Positions 8,641-17,118 of a DNA stretch of 64,000 nt are shown in pieces. Each line of letters begins with the position of its first letter. The first letter of the stretch is position 1. The notes below the pieces were generated by a model. The model was not told the DNA's origin. It did no database searches and saw only the letters and a program-made list of their open reading frames with translations. This DNA is from Pedobacter ghigonis (GTDB lineage Bacteria; Bacteroidota; Bacteroidia; Sphingobacteriales; Sphingobacteriaceae). The position numbers and the translations under genes were made by a program. The stretch covers positions 186,001 to 250,000 of the forward strand of contig NZ_CAESCM010000010.1 in NCBI RefSeq assembly GCF_903166585.1, read 5' to 3'.

Positions 8641-9303
8641 ATGGATTTTTTCGATGCCCAAAGCATATTTTTTACCGTTCTTGGCTATAAAATGAGTTAT
8701 CTCGAGTTCTTTGCGGTCGTAACCGGAATTATCTCTGTAATCCTTTCAGCAAAAGCCAGTATCTGGAGCTGGCCCGCAGGTATTGTGAATGTTTTCCTAT
8801 CAGCATTCTTGTATTATCAAACCCAGCTTTACCCCGATATGTTCCTGATGGTTTTCTTTTTTATTACCAATATTATGGGTTGGTGGCGGTGGAAAAATCC
8901 AAAACCTGAAGAAGAAGACAAAAACAAAGAACTCAAAATCAGCTTTATGCCGCTAAAACAGTTTTTAATGTTACTTGTTGCAGGTAGCGTTGGCACAATA
9001 TTAATGGGTACGCTGGCCAGTCAGCTCCACAATTGGCTCCCACTGTTGTTTAACCTGCCAAGTGCTTATCCGTTTGTTGATTCATTTATTTTTGTAATGA
9101 GTGTAATTACCACTTTTTTAATGATACAGAAAAGGGTTGAGTGCTGGATTATCTGGCTCATGATCGATATCGTGGCTACCTATCTTTATTTTCTAAAAGG
9201 GATCAAATTTATGGGAATCGAATATTTCGTTTTCACCATTATTGCCGGCTTTGCACTTTGGAACTGGATAAAGGAATACAGGAGTTATTCGAAAACAGCA
9301 TGA
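8641..9303 (+). CDS. pnuC: Nicotinamide riboside transporter PnuC
   Basis: A 220-aa, strongly hydrophobic inner-membrane protein with about seven helices. It has the PnuC features LEFFAVVTGIISVILSAKAS, WSWPAGIVNVFLSAFLYYQ and a C-terminal FVFTIIAGFALWNWIKEY. PnuC facilitates uptake of nicotinamide riboside (or thiamine in some relatives). The choice of nicotinamide riboside is supported by the next gene, a NadR-like kinase/adenylyltransferase whose ATG overlaps this stop codon (ATGA, 9300-9303). The two are therefore translationally coupled. Confidence 0.9.
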   Translation: MDFFDAQSIFFTVLGYKMSYLEFFAVVTGIISVILSAKASIWSWPAGIVNVFLSAFLYYQTQLYPDMFLMVFFFITNIMGWWRWKNPKPEEEDKNKELKISFMPLKQFLMLLVAGSVGTILMGTLASQLHNWLPLLFNLPSAYPFVDSFIFVMSVITTFLMIQKRVECWIIWLMIDIVATYLYFLKGIKFMGIEYFVFTIIAGFALWNWIKEYRSYSKTA

Positions 9304-10265
9304 AAAGGGGATTAGTTATTGGCAAGTTTATGCCGATCCATGAAGGGCATATTGCATTGATCAATTTTGCTGCTACACATTGCGATGAACTGATCGTATC
9401 GATGAGTTTTACGCCTAATGATAAAATTGATCCGTTATTGCGTTTCGATTGGATCAGAACGATTTTTAAGGATCGGCCAAACATTAAACCGGCAATCATT
9501 GCAGATGATTTTGACGATGAAAGCCTGCCTATAACCGAACGCACAAATATCTGGGCCATCAGAATGCGTGAAGTTTATCCAAAGATAGACGTCCTGTTCA
9601 GTTCCGAATTTTATGGAGCACCTTTTGCCCTTAATTTACAGGCCGAACATTTTCTATTTGATGAGCCCAGGAAATTTAAGCCTGTATCTGCTACCCTGAT
9701 CAGAAATAACCCTTTTAAATATTGGGAATTTATTCCGGAGCCGGTAAGACCATATTTTGTGAAGAAAATTTGTTTCTACGGACCAGAAAGTACTGGAAAA
9801 TCGACTATGGCCGAAAAAATGGCTTTGCATTACAACACGGCTTTCGTTCCCGAAGTTGCACGCGAATTCATTACATCTAATGATATTACAGTTAACGACA
9901 TTATCAATATTGGGATCGCGCAAACCGCGAGGGTAAAGGAAAAGACAAGCATTGCCAATAAAGTTGTTTTTTGTGATACCGATTTAATTACCACAAAAAT
10001 ATATTCTCAATACTATTTAAATGTAGTCCCGGATATTTTAAACGATCTCGAAAACGAAATCAGTTACGATTTATATTTCCTGCTGGATATTGATGTAGAA
10101 TGGGTGGCAGATCACCTTCGCGATTTTGGCGATCGCCGTTTAGAAATGTTCAATTTATTTAAAGCAGAACTCGAAAAGCGTAGCATTAATTATATCCTGA
10201 TCAATGGAAATTACCAAGAACGTGAAGAAAAGATCAAAAAAATTATAGACTCAATATTGGTGTAA
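9300..10265 (+). CDS. nadR: NadR-like NMN adenylyltransferase / ribosylnicotinamide kinase
   Basis: A 321-aa bifunctional enzyme. The N-terminal nucleotidyltransferase domain has GKFMPIHEGHIAL (an HxGH-type motif, HEGH). The C-terminal kinase domain has the Walker A GPESTGKST (about residues 161-169), then VPEVAREF and FCDTDLITTKIY. It would phosphorylate imported nicotinamide riboside to NMN and adenylate it to NAD. It lacks the helix-turn-helix repressor domain of enterobacterial NadR. The ATG at 9300 overlaps the pnuC stop; a longer upstream reading would lie inside pnuC. Confidence 0.9.
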   Translation: MKRGLVIGKFMPIHEGHIALINFAATHCDELIVSMSFTPNDKIDPLLRFDWIRTIFKDRPNIKPAIIADDFDDESLPITERTNIWAIRMREVYPKIDVLFSSEFYGAPFALNLQAEHFLFDEPRKFKPVSATLIRNNPFKYWEFIPEPVRPYFVKKICFYGPESTGKSTMAEKMALHYNTAFVPEVAREFITSNDITVNDIINIGIAQTARVKEKTSIANKVVFCDTDLITTKIYSQYYLNVVPDILNDLENEISYDLYFLLDIDVEWVADHLRDFGDRRLEMFNLFKAELEKRSINYILINGNYQEREEKIKKIIDSILV

Positions 10266-10306
10266 ATAAATCCATTTTTGTATCTTCTATTCAAATCCAA
10301 AATGAT

Positions 10307-10845
10307 ATGACAGCTAAACATATGCTTCCTATCATCCCTGACAATATTCTGGTTAACAAAATTGATGAGCTAAGAGGCCTCAAAGTGATGCTCGATAGCG
10401 ACCTGACAGAGCTATATGGTGTAGAGACTAAAGTTTTAAATCAAAGTATCCGTAGAATATGGAGCGTTTCCCAAACGATTTTATGTTCGAACTAACTGCT
10501 GAAGAGTGGGAATCTTTGAGGTCACAAATTGTGACCTCAAAAAAAGGTAGAGGAGGAAGAACCTATTTGTCTCATGTTTTTACCGAACATCGCATACTGA
10601 TGCTCTCGAGTGTTTTAAACAGCAGGCAAGCCACCCAGGTGAATATCCAGATTGTTAGAATCTTCTCGCGCATACGCCAGTTTATTATTGATAGTGGCGG
10701 CCTTAAACTCGAAATCGAGGAAATCAAACAAAAAATATTCAATCAGGACAAAAACATCGAACTGTTTTTTAGCTATTTGGATAAACTGATCGATAAGAAA
10801 ATCGGGCCAAGGAAAAGAATTGGCTATATGCCCGATGATCTGTGA
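10307..10845 (+). pseudogene. ORF6N domain protein, broken by a frameshift
   Basis: The first part (10307 to about 10458) reads IRR after a typical ORF6N start (LRGLKVMLDSDLTELYGVET). The second part continues from about 10456 in another frame with MERFPNDFMFELTAEEWESL and ends at 10845. Family members read RRNMERFPEDFMF across this point, so one base is missing in AGAATATGG (expected AGAAATATGG-like). ORF6N domains occur in phage antirepressor-like and accessory proteins. The C-terminal part keeps the usual coiled region (KLEIEEIKQKIFNQDKNIEL). It could be real decay or a sequencing error. Confidence 0.8.
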
Positions 10846-11126
10846 CCTTCACTGCGAATAGCACCAACTGCTTAATTTCGTAAACGGGATTGCAGCGATA
10901 TCCTTTTTTGCCATTACTTCTACATATTCAGTATAACAATGGCGAAAAAGATTTAGCGTAAAGCCCGGCCGAAACAACCGAAGAACCACTGCTTATGCTT
11001 TCCACAAACCCTAAAATACTTCCATTTTAAATGCTGGTGTGAAGTGTCTGTAAGCCCCTTGTAAACATCGGAATAACTTTAGTAAGAGGAATGCTATATA
11101 TAAACCAAACTTTTTTCAATCAACTA
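10846..11126. other. Intergenic stretch with no recognised feature
   Basis: I see no open frame with coding character and no strong hairpin between the ORF6N remnant and the rplM promoter. The sequence contains several short GC-richer patches (AAGCCCGGCCG) but no identifiable RNA family. Confidence 0.5.
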
Positions 11127-11157
11127 TTTGATAATAAAAGTATTCTATCTATCTTTG
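11127..11157 (+). promoter_or_regulatory. Promoter of the rplM-rpsI-rpsB cluster
   Basis: TTTG (11127-11130), a 19-nt spacer and TATCTTTG (11150-11157) are an exact match to the Bacteroidota consensus. The leader of about 50 nt before the rplM GTG contains a small TCCCA/TGGGA stem at 11161-11177 that could serve autoregulation by L13, which is inference. Confidence 0.8.
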
Positions 11158-11211
11158 CAGTCCCAATTTTAATGGGAATAATAAATTGTTTAATAAATTA
11201 AATACAAGCAA

Positions 11212-11655
11212 GTGAATACGTTAAGTTACAAAACTGTCTCGGCCAATGCTAAAACTGTAAACAAACAGTGGATTGTTGTTGATGCGGAAGGCGAGATTTT
11301 GGGGCGCTTGTCATCGAAGATCGCTATGATCATCCGTGGTAAAAACAAGCCTGAGTACACCCCACACGTAGATTGCGGAGATAACGTAATTGTTATCAAT
11401 GCAGACAAGGTTAAATTGACAGGAAACAAATTCAGCGAAAAGCAATATGTTTCTTATACTGGTTATCCAGGTGGTCAACGTTTTATCTCTCCAAAAGAGT
11501 TAATGGCGAAACACCCTCAACGTGTAATCGAGAAAGCGGTACGTGGTATGTTACCGAAAACTAAATTGGGTAAAAAATTATACACCAATCTTTTTGTGTA
11601 TGCTGGTGCAACTCACCCTCATGCAGCTCAATCTCCAAAAACCATTAAACTTTAA
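11212..11655 (+). CDS. rplM: 50S ribosomal protein L13
   Basis: A 147-aa protein of normal size, with the L13 signatures WIVVDAEGEILGRLSSKIA, YTPHVDCGDNVIVINADK and AVRGMLPKTKLG. It is an early assembly protein of the large subunit. The start is a GTG at 11212 (VNTLSYKTVSANAK); no ATG fits. It leads a run with rpsI 3 nt downstream and rpsB after that, the usual L13-S9 pairing. Confidence 0.97.
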   Translation: MNTLSYKTVSANAKTVNKQWIVVDAEGEILGRLSSKIAMIIRGKNKPEYTPHVDCGDNVIVINADKVKLTGNKFSEKQYVSYTGYPGGQRFISPKELMAKHPQRVIEKAVRGMLPKTKLGKKLYTNLFVYAGATHPHAAQSPKTIKL

Positions 11656-11658
11656 GAA

Positions 11659-12045
11659 ATGTCAGTTACTAACACTTCAGGCAGAAGAAAAACAGCTGTT
11701 GCACGTATCTACTTAAAAGATGGTGCTGGCACAATTACCGTTAACGGTAAAGATCACAAAGAATATTTCCCAACTTTACCTTTGCAATATATCGTTAACC
11801 AAAGTTTAGAAGTTTCTGAACTTACTGGCCGTTATGATATCACTGTAAACGTTCAAGGTGGTGGAGTAAAAGGACAAGCAGAAGCTGTTCGTTTAGCTAT
11901 TGCTAAAGCGATTGTTGAACTAGATGCGGAGAAAAAACCTGCATTACGTGCTAAAGGCCTAATGACGCGTGATATGCGTATGGTTGAGCGTAAGAAACCA
12001 GGACGTGCTAAAGCTCGTAAGAAATTCCAATTCAGTAAACGTTAA
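11659..12045 (+). CDS. rpsI: 30S ribosomal protein S9
   Basis: A 128-aa protein with the S9 pattern: TSGRRKTAVARIYLKDG at the N-terminus, GGGVKGQAEAVRLAIAKA in the middle, and a C-terminal basic tail ending KKFQFSKR whose last Arg reaches the P-site tRNA. It begins 3 nt after rplM, so the two are co-transcribed and probably coupled. Confidence 0.97.
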   Translation: MSVTNTSGRRKTAVARIYLKDGAGTITVNGKDHKEYFPTLPLQYIVNQSLEVSELTGRYDITVNVQGGGVKGQAEAVRLAIAKAIVELDAEKKPALRAKGLMTRDMRMVERKKPGRAKARKKFQFSKR

Positions 12046-12049
12046 TCAC

Positions 12050-12055
12050 AGGAGG
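12050..12055 (+). promoter_or_regulatory. Strong Shine-Dalgarno site before rpsB
   Basis: AGGAGG lies 8 nt before the rpsB ATG at 12064. This is a full Shine-Dalgarno match in a lineage whose genes mostly lack one, as do nearly all starts in this window. Confidence 0.7.
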
Positions 12056-12063
12056 CAAAGACA

Positions 12064-12897
12064 ATGGCAAGAACAACTTATCAAGACTTATTGGATGCAG
12101 GTGTACACTTTGGTCACCTTACCCGTAAATGGAATCCAAAAATGGCTCCTTACATTTTCATGGAGCGTAATGGAATTCACATTATAGATTTAAATAAAAC
12201 TTTAACTAAAACTGAAGAAGCTGCGGCAGCGATTAAACAAATCGTAAAATCAGGACGTAAAGTATTATTTGTATCAACAAAAAAACAAGCTAAAGGAATC
12301 GTAGCTGAACAAGCTAAAAAAGTAAACATGCCTTTCGTAACTGAACGTTGGTTAGGTGGTATGTTAACTAACTTCGCTACTGTTCGTAAGTCAATCAAAA
12401 AGATGTCTAACATCGATAAAATGACTAAAGACGGTACTTATGCTATCCTTTCGAAAAAAGAGCGTTTAATGATCCAACGTGAGCGTATTAAATTAGAATC
12501 ACTTTTAGGTGGTATTGCTGATTTAAACCGTTTACCTGCAGCTTTATTCTTAATTGATGTTAAGAAAGAGCACATCGCGGTAACTGAAGCGTTAAAATTA
12601 AACATCCCTACTTTTGCGATGGTTGATACTAACTCTGATCCTTCTAACATCGATTTCCCAATCCCTGCGAATGATGATGCTACAAAATCTATCTCTTTAA
12701 TTACTGATGTAATTATCAAAGCGATTGAAGAAGGTTTAGAAGAGCGTAAACGCGAAAAAGATGATGAAGCAGAAAAAGAAGCAGTAGCTGCTAAAGCTGC
12801 AGCTGATGCGCCTGAAGCTAAAGAGCCAAGACGTAAAAAAGCTGCTGAAGCTGAGGTTGAAGCCTCTTCATCAGAAGAAACTAAAACAGAAGAATAG
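12064..12897 (+). CDS. rpsB: 30S ribosomal protein S2
   Basis: A 277-aa protein with LLDAGVHFGHLTRKWNPKM, GRKVLFVSTKKQAKGIV and FVTERWLGGMLTNFATVRKS, all S2 hallmarks. The last 50 residues are a low-complexity Ala/Glu/Lys tail (EAEKEAVAAKAAADAPEAKE) longer than in E. coli S2, which is common in Bacteroidota. It is preceded by an unusually strong Shine-Dalgarno site and followed by tsf after a 129-nt gap. Confidence 0.97.
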   Translation: MARTTYQDLLDAGVHFGHLTRKWNPKMAPYIFMERNGIHIIDLNKTLTKTEEAAAAIKQIVKSGRKVLFVSTKKQAKGIVAEQAKKVNMPFVTERWLGGMLTNFATVRKSIKKMSNIDKMTKDGTYAILSKKERLMIQRERIKLESLLGGIADLNRLPAALFLIDVKKEHIAVTEALKLNIPTFAMVDTNSDPSNIDFPIPANDDATKSISLITDVIIKAIEEGLEERKREKDDEAEKEAVAAKAAADAPEAKEPRRKKAAEAEVEASSSEETKTEE

Positions 12898-12908
12898 TAA
12901 TATTTTTT

Positions 12909-12988
12909 AATTGCAGGTTACTGGTTTCAGGTTTTAAGTTGGCTTAACACGAGTTTAACTTAGCGCTTGTAACTTGTAACCTGTAATT
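12909..12988. repeat. Inverted repeat between rpsB and tsf
   Basis: AATTGCAGGTTAC (12909-12921) and GTAACCTGTAATT (12976-12988) pair with one G:U. The interior carries CAGGTTTCAGGTTTTAAG-like direct repeats. This type of GGTTAC/GTAACC repeat is scattered in Pedobacter intergenic DNA. It could form a hairpin in the rpsB-tsf transcript. Confidence 0.5.
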
Positions 12989-13026
12989 GTTATAACAAGA
13001 TTGTAAATTTTAAAAAAGGAAATAAA

Positions 13027-13872
13027 ATGTCTACAGTACAAATTTCTGCAGCAGATGTAAACAAATTGCGTCAACAAACTGGCGCTGGTATGATGGATTG
13101 CAAAAAGGCTTTAGTTGAAGCTAACGGTGATTTCGAAGCAGCTGTTGATTTATTACGCAAAAAAGGTCAAAAAGTATCTGCCGCACGTTCTGGCAATGCT
13201 ACTTCTGAAGGTCTGGTATCAATCGCTCTTTCAGCAGACGGTACAAATGGTAAATTAGTTGCTTTAGCTTGCGAAACTGAGCCAGTTTCTAAAGTTGAAG
13301 ATTTCCGTAACCTTGCTCAGGCTGTTTTAGCTGCAGCAGTTGCCAACAATCCTGCTACTGCTGAAGAATTATCAGCAATTACTTTGGAAGACGGACGTAC
13401 AGTTGCTGAAACCATCACTGAACTAACCGGTAAAATCGGCGAGAAAATCGTTATTCAGGAGTATGCAAATATCTCTGGCGAAAAAATCGTTTCTTATATC
13501 CACTCTAATGGTAAAATGGGTGTTTTAGTAGTATTTGAAGGCGCTAATGGCACTGATATTACTGAAGCTGGTAAAGATGTTGCAATGCAAATTGCTGCAA
13601 TGAACCCGGTTGCTGTTGATAAAGATGGTGTTGATCCAGCTACTATTGAGCGTGAAATCGAGATTGCTAAAGATGTTATCCGTCAGGAAGGCAAACCAGA
13701 AGAAATGGTTGAAAAAATCGCTGCTGGTAAATTAAACAAATTCTACAAAGACAGTACTTTATTAAACCAGGAGTTTGTTAAAGACAGTTCAGTAGATGTT
13801 CGTAAATTCTTAGACAACACTGTTAAAGGATTAACTGTATCTGCTTTCAAACGTGTACAATTAGGTGCATAA
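13027..13872 (+). CDS. tsf: Elongation factor Ts
   Basis: A 281-aa guanine-nucleotide exchange factor for EF-Tu. The N-terminal UBA-like domain reads VNKLRQQTGAGMMDCKKALV, and the TDFVA-like core is present in variant form (ACETEPVSKVEDF). The second core subdomain includes KIGEKIVIQEY and KDVAMQIAAMNPVAVD. The upstream AAAAAAGGAAATAAAATG contains a weak GGA ribosome-binding element. The gene ends at a strong bidirectional terminator. Confidence 0.97.
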   Translation: MSTVQISAADVNKLRQQTGAGMMDCKKALVEANGDFEAAVDLLRKKGQKVSAARSGNATSEGLVSIALSADGTNGKLVALACETEPVSKVEDFRNLAQAVLAAAVANNPATAEELSAITLEDGRTVAETITELTGKIGEKIVIQEYANISGEKIVSYIHSNGKMGVLVVFEGANGTDITEAGKDVAMQIAAMNPVAVDKDGVDPATIEREIEIAKDVIRQEGKPEEMVEKIAAGKLNKFYKDSTLLNQEFVKDSSVDVRKFLDNTVKGLTVSAFKRVQLGA

Positions 13873-13890
13873 GCACTCATAAAACATTAA

Positions 13891-13926
13891 AAAGCCGGTT
13901 AGCTAAACAGTTAACCGGCTTTTTTT
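13891..13926. terminator. Bidirectional terminator between tsf and the phosphatase gene
   Basis: AAAGCCGGTTA (13891-13901) pairs with TAACCGGCTTT (13913-13923), flanked by A-runs on the left and T-runs on the right. It therefore works for tsf (+) and for the convergent phosphatase gene (-), whose stop codon overlaps the T-run. Confidence 0.85.
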
Positions 13927-15130
13927 ATTTCCTTGAAGCGGTATAGGCTCCTACCTCCTTGCCCGAATCATCGAGCATACTTACCACAACCTTATTTTTA
14001 TCTGCTGTTATTTTGGTAATGGTTCTGTTGCCTTTTTGTGGCCCGCCACCAATAATTAAAGGGTAATGATTTAATGCTTTATCAGGCTGGTGTACCATAT
14101 ATTTGTGCGTATGACCACTCAACACCAAATCTACCTTTCCCTCGTTCAATAATGGTTCAAACAATTCAGTACAATGCTTTGGGCCATGGGCATCGCCCGA
14201 ATAACGTGGTGGAATGTGCATCAATACAATACGGAAAGGTGCTTTTTTAAATGCTTTCGAATTGATTTCCGTTTTAAGCCATTCTGCCTGTTGAACACGG
14301 TACTCATCGAAATTCACAATCCCTGCATAAACCGGATGTGCATCTTCCTTATCTTCTCCGGTATCGATAACTACAAAGCGAACAGGGCCTAAAGTAAAAG
14401 CGGTATGGCCAACATGCATGTAATATTGTGCAAACTCGCGTGCAAATTTACCTCGGGTTTCATGATTTCCACGCACATATATAAAAGGTGTATTTTTAGC
14501 AAAGTTATCTACACAGGGTTGCAACATGTGGTCGATAATCTGTTTTTCGTCTGTCTGATAGTCGAAAATATCACCGTTAAAGAAAACAAAATCCTGCTGC
14601 GCTGCTGGCACAAGCCCTAATAAATGCGGAATAGACTCAGGACGATCATGAATATCGTTCATCATTACAAACGATACCGCTTCTTTAGCCTGGTTGGCAT
14701 TCAAAAACGACTCTACATTGCTGCTTACTGTTTCGCCGTAAGTTAATTTATAGGGTTGAAAATCTTTGATCTCCTTGGATACAATCTTATAATAATACTT
14801 AACTCCAGGTTTCAGATTATTAAGCGTTACTGCATTTAGCTTGCTGTTGGCCTGCATTAAACCCAACTCAGCCTTCCCATAAGCTTTCTGGCTTAACTGA
14901 TCGGCTTGTTCACCAAATTCTACCCAACCAGCGGCATTTTTGTTGGTTAACCACAAAATGGTCATCGAGTTGTTGAAATTGGTTTGAAGGTAAGGTCCTA
15001 CTGCGATTTTGAAGGCATCTTCTCTTTCTGTTACATCTGCAATAGCTGATGCAGGCGCAACCAGAGTTGCAGCACTTAAAGTGAGTCCGGCTTTTAGAAA
15101 GCTCCTTCTATTGGGCTGATTTTCATTCAT
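13925..15130 (-). CDS. Tat-exported metallophosphoesterase (purple acid phosphatase-like)
   Basis: A 401-aa protein. The N-terminus NRRSFLKAGLTLSAATLVAP is a twin-arginine signal (RRSFLK), so it is exported folded. A fibronectin-like segment (MTILWLTNKNAAGWVEFGEQ) is followed by the calcineurin-type dinuclear metal site: MMNDIHD, NGDIFD, VRGNHETRG, LMHIPPRYSG and LSGHTHKYM. It probably hydrolyses phosphate esters in the periplasm; the substrate is unknown. It sits on the opposite strand inside the usual tsf-pyrH interval. Two TatA-like genes at 44,552-45,124 are consistent with a Tat pathway. Confidence 0.85.
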   Translation of the reverse strand: MNENQPNRRSFLKAGLTLSAATLVAPASAIADVTEREDAFKIAVGPYLQTNFNNSMTILWLTNKNAAGWVEFGEQADQLSQKAYGKAELGLMQANSKLNAVTLNNLKPGVKYYYKIVSKEIKDFQPYKLTYGETVSSNVESFLNANQAKEAVSFVMMNDIHDRPESIPHLLGLVPAAQQDFVFFNGDIFDYQTDEKQIIDHMLQPCVDNFAKNTPFIYVRGNHETRGKFAREFAQYYMHVGHTAFTLGPVRFVVIDTGEDKEDAHPVYAGIVNFDEYRVQQAEWLKTEINSKAFKKAPFRIVLMHIPPRYSGDAHGPKHCTELFEPLLNEGKVDLVLSGHTHKYMVHQPDKALNHYPLIIGGGPQKGNRTITKITADKNKVVVSMLDDSGKEVGAYTASRK

Positions 15131-15181
15131 TTGATTAGTTTATCTTATTAATCAAATATATCGTTACAATATTTAACTTTG
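15131..15181. promoter_or_regulatory. Divergent promoter region with palindrome (phosphatase / nagA)
   Basis: TAACTTTG at 15174-15181 is a -7 box for nagA. CAAATATA at 15153-15160 is a perfect -7 box (TATATTTG) for the phosphatase on the minus strand. A perfect inverted repeat, TTGATTA (15131-15137) and TAATCAA (15149-15155), overlaps the minus-strand start region and could be an operator or leader hairpin. No clear TTTG -33 box is seen on either strand. Confidence 0.45.
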
Positions 15182-15215
15182 ATTGTGTAAGCTTAAATTT
15201 ACTCAAACGTTTGAT

Positions 15216-16310
15216 ATGCCTAAGATAATTCCCAATACCTCCTACTACAATAACAATACACTTATAACCAATCAGGAAATCGAAATCAGCGGTACAGAAA
15301 TTGCAGCCATCAGGCCGGCTGCTGTTACCAATAATCAGTTGGTTACTGTGCCTGGTTTTATAGATTTACAGATTTATGGATCCGGGGGCCGCCTTTTCTC
15401 CGCCGACCCAACTATCGAATCGCTAACCATTATGGAAGACGATTTGCTAAAAAAAGGGACTACTGGTTTCCTGGCTTGCCTGGCTACCAATACCCCGGAA
15501 GTGTTTAATGCCTGTATCGAAACAGTTAAAGCACATCGCCCCTCAGCAAAAAACTGCCTGGGACTTCATTTAGAAGGGCCGTTTTTAAACCCAAAACGTT
15601 TAGGAGCACATGTTCCGGCATTCGTACGCAAGGCATCTCTTGATGAAATCAAAGAGTTGCTCGATTTTGGCGATGGTGTAATTAAAATGATAACCATTGC
15701 ACCCGAGCTTCAGGATGATGAGGTAATTCAGTACTTGCTCGATAATGGCGTAGTAGTTTCTTTAGGCCACAGTAACGCCACCTTTGATGAGGCCACTGCT
15801 GCCTACAATAAGGGTGTACAAACCACCACGCACCTCTTTAATGCCATGAGCCCTATCCACCACCGCGAGCCAGGCATACCAACTGCAGTTTTTAATCATA
15901 ATAAAGCTATGGCCAGCATCATTGCCGATGGTCAGCACGTAGATTTCGAAGTGGTTAAATTTGCGCAAAAACTGTTGAAAGATCGTTTGTTTCTCATTAC
16001 CGATGCTGTTACAGCCTGCGCTACAGGCCCATACCAGCATGTACAAAAAGGAAATAAATATGTTATGCCAGATGGAACGCTTTCAGGCTCATCGTTAACC
16101 ATGTTAGAAGCGGTTAAAAACTGTGTAAGCCATTGCGATATCGATTTAAACGATGCTTTGAAAATGGCTGCACTTTATCCTGCCAAATTAATCGGTATTG
16201 AGCATTTAAAGGGAACAATAGAAACTGGAAAGACAGCCGATTTGCTGGTTCTTGATAGTGCCCTGGAGTTAAAAGAGGTAATATTTAAAGGCGAAAAAAT
16301 TTCTATTTAA
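15216..16310 (+). CDS. nagA: N-acetylglucosamine-6-phosphate deacetylase
   Basis: A 364-aa cytoplasmic amidohydrolase that deacetylates GlcNAc-6-phosphate during amino-sugar or cell-wall recycling. Motifs seen: PGFIDLQIYGSGG at the start of the barrel, GLHLEGPFLNPKRLGAH (metal-binding Glu), LGHSNATFDEA, TTHLFNAMSPIHHREPG and the catalytic Asp in FLITDAVTACATG. The ATG at 15216 is used because the longer reading from a TTG at 15183 would start at the promoter. It lies in the normally continuous rpsB-tsf-pyrH-frr neighbourhood. Confidence 0.93.
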   Translation: MPKIIPNTSYYNNNTLITNQEIEISGTEIAAIRPAAVTNNQLVTVPGFIDLQIYGSGGRLFSADPTIESLTIMEDDLLKKGTTGFLACLATNTPEVFNACIETVKAHRPSAKNCLGLHLEGPFLNPKRLGAHVPAFVRKASLDEIKELLDFGDGVIKMITIAPELQDDEVIQYLLDNGVVVSLGHSNATFDEATAAYNKGVQTTTHLFNAMSPIHHREPGIPTAVFNHNKAMASIIADGQHVDFEVVKFAQKLLKDRLFLITDAVTACATGPYQHVQKGNKYVMPDGTLSGSSLTMLEAVKNCVSHCDIDLNDALKMAALYPAKLIGIEHLKGTIETGKTADLLVLDSALELKEVIFKGEKISI

Positions 16311-16374
16311 ATATTTACATCAATTGTGAAAAAGCATAGCGAGGTATTAAAAAATTGTTAATATTTTTGGGGTC

Positions 16375-17079
16375 ATGAAATACAAACGCATCCTACTAAA
16401 GCTTAGCGGAGAATCGCTAATGGGCGACAAACAATATGGCATTGATAATGAACGCGTTAAGCAATACGCAGAAGATATTAAAGCTGTACACGATAAAGGT
16501 TTAGAAATCGCAATCGTGATTGGTGGAGGAAACATTTTTAGAGGTTTAAGCGCCGAAAAAAGCGGGATGGACAGAGCACAGGCCGATTACATGGGCATGT
16601 TGGCTACCGTAATCAACTCTATGGCCTTGCAGGATGCCTTAGAAAAAGTGGGCATTAAAACGCGCTTACTTACAGCGATTAAAATGGAACAGATTTGCGA
16701 ACCTTTTATCCGCAGAAGAGCCGTTCGTCACCTGGAAAAAGGACGCGTAGTTATTTTTGGTGCCGGTACTGGTAACCCTTATTTCACTACCGATTCTGCT
16801 GCTGCCTTACGCGCCATAGAAATTAAAGCCGATGTAGTATTAAAAGGAACCCGTGTAGATGGTATTTATACTGCAGATCCGGAGAAAGATGCCACTGCAA
16901 CAAAATTTGAACAGATTTCTTTCAGAGAAGTGTACGATAAAGGGCTTAATGTTATGGACATGACTGCTTTTACACTTTGCGAGGAAAACCAGTTGCCTAT
17001 TATTGTGTTTGATATGAACAAACATGGTAACTTCATGAAAATTGCCAGTGGCGAACCAATTGGTACCCTGGTTAAATAA
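16375..17079 (+). CDS. pyrH: UMP kinase
   Basis: A 234-aa amino-acid-kinase-fold enzyme phosphorylating UMP to UDP. Motifs: YKRILLKLSGESLMGD (N-terminal phosphate loop), IVIGGGNIFRG, GMLATVINSMALQDAL, VIFGAGTGNPYFTTDSAAAL and VDGIYTADPEKD. A -7-like TATTTTTG box ends only 5 nt before the ATG, so the transcript may have almost no leader. frr follows 39 nt downstream, the common pyrH-frr pairing. Confidence 0.97.
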   Translation: MKYKRILLKLSGESLMGDKQYGIDNERVKQYAEDIKAVHDKGLEIAIVIGGGNIFRGLSAEKSGMDRAQADYMGMLATVINSMALQDALEKVGIKTRLLTAIKMEQICEPFIRRRAVRHLEKGRVVIFGAGTGNPYFTTDSAAALRAIEIKADVVLKGTRVDGIYTADPEKDATATKFEQISFREVYDKGLNVMDMTAFTLCEENQLPIIVFDMNKHGNFMKIASGEPIGTLVK

Positions 17080-17118
17080 GCATATTAAAAAAATTAATTC
17101 GTAGAAATACCCACAATT

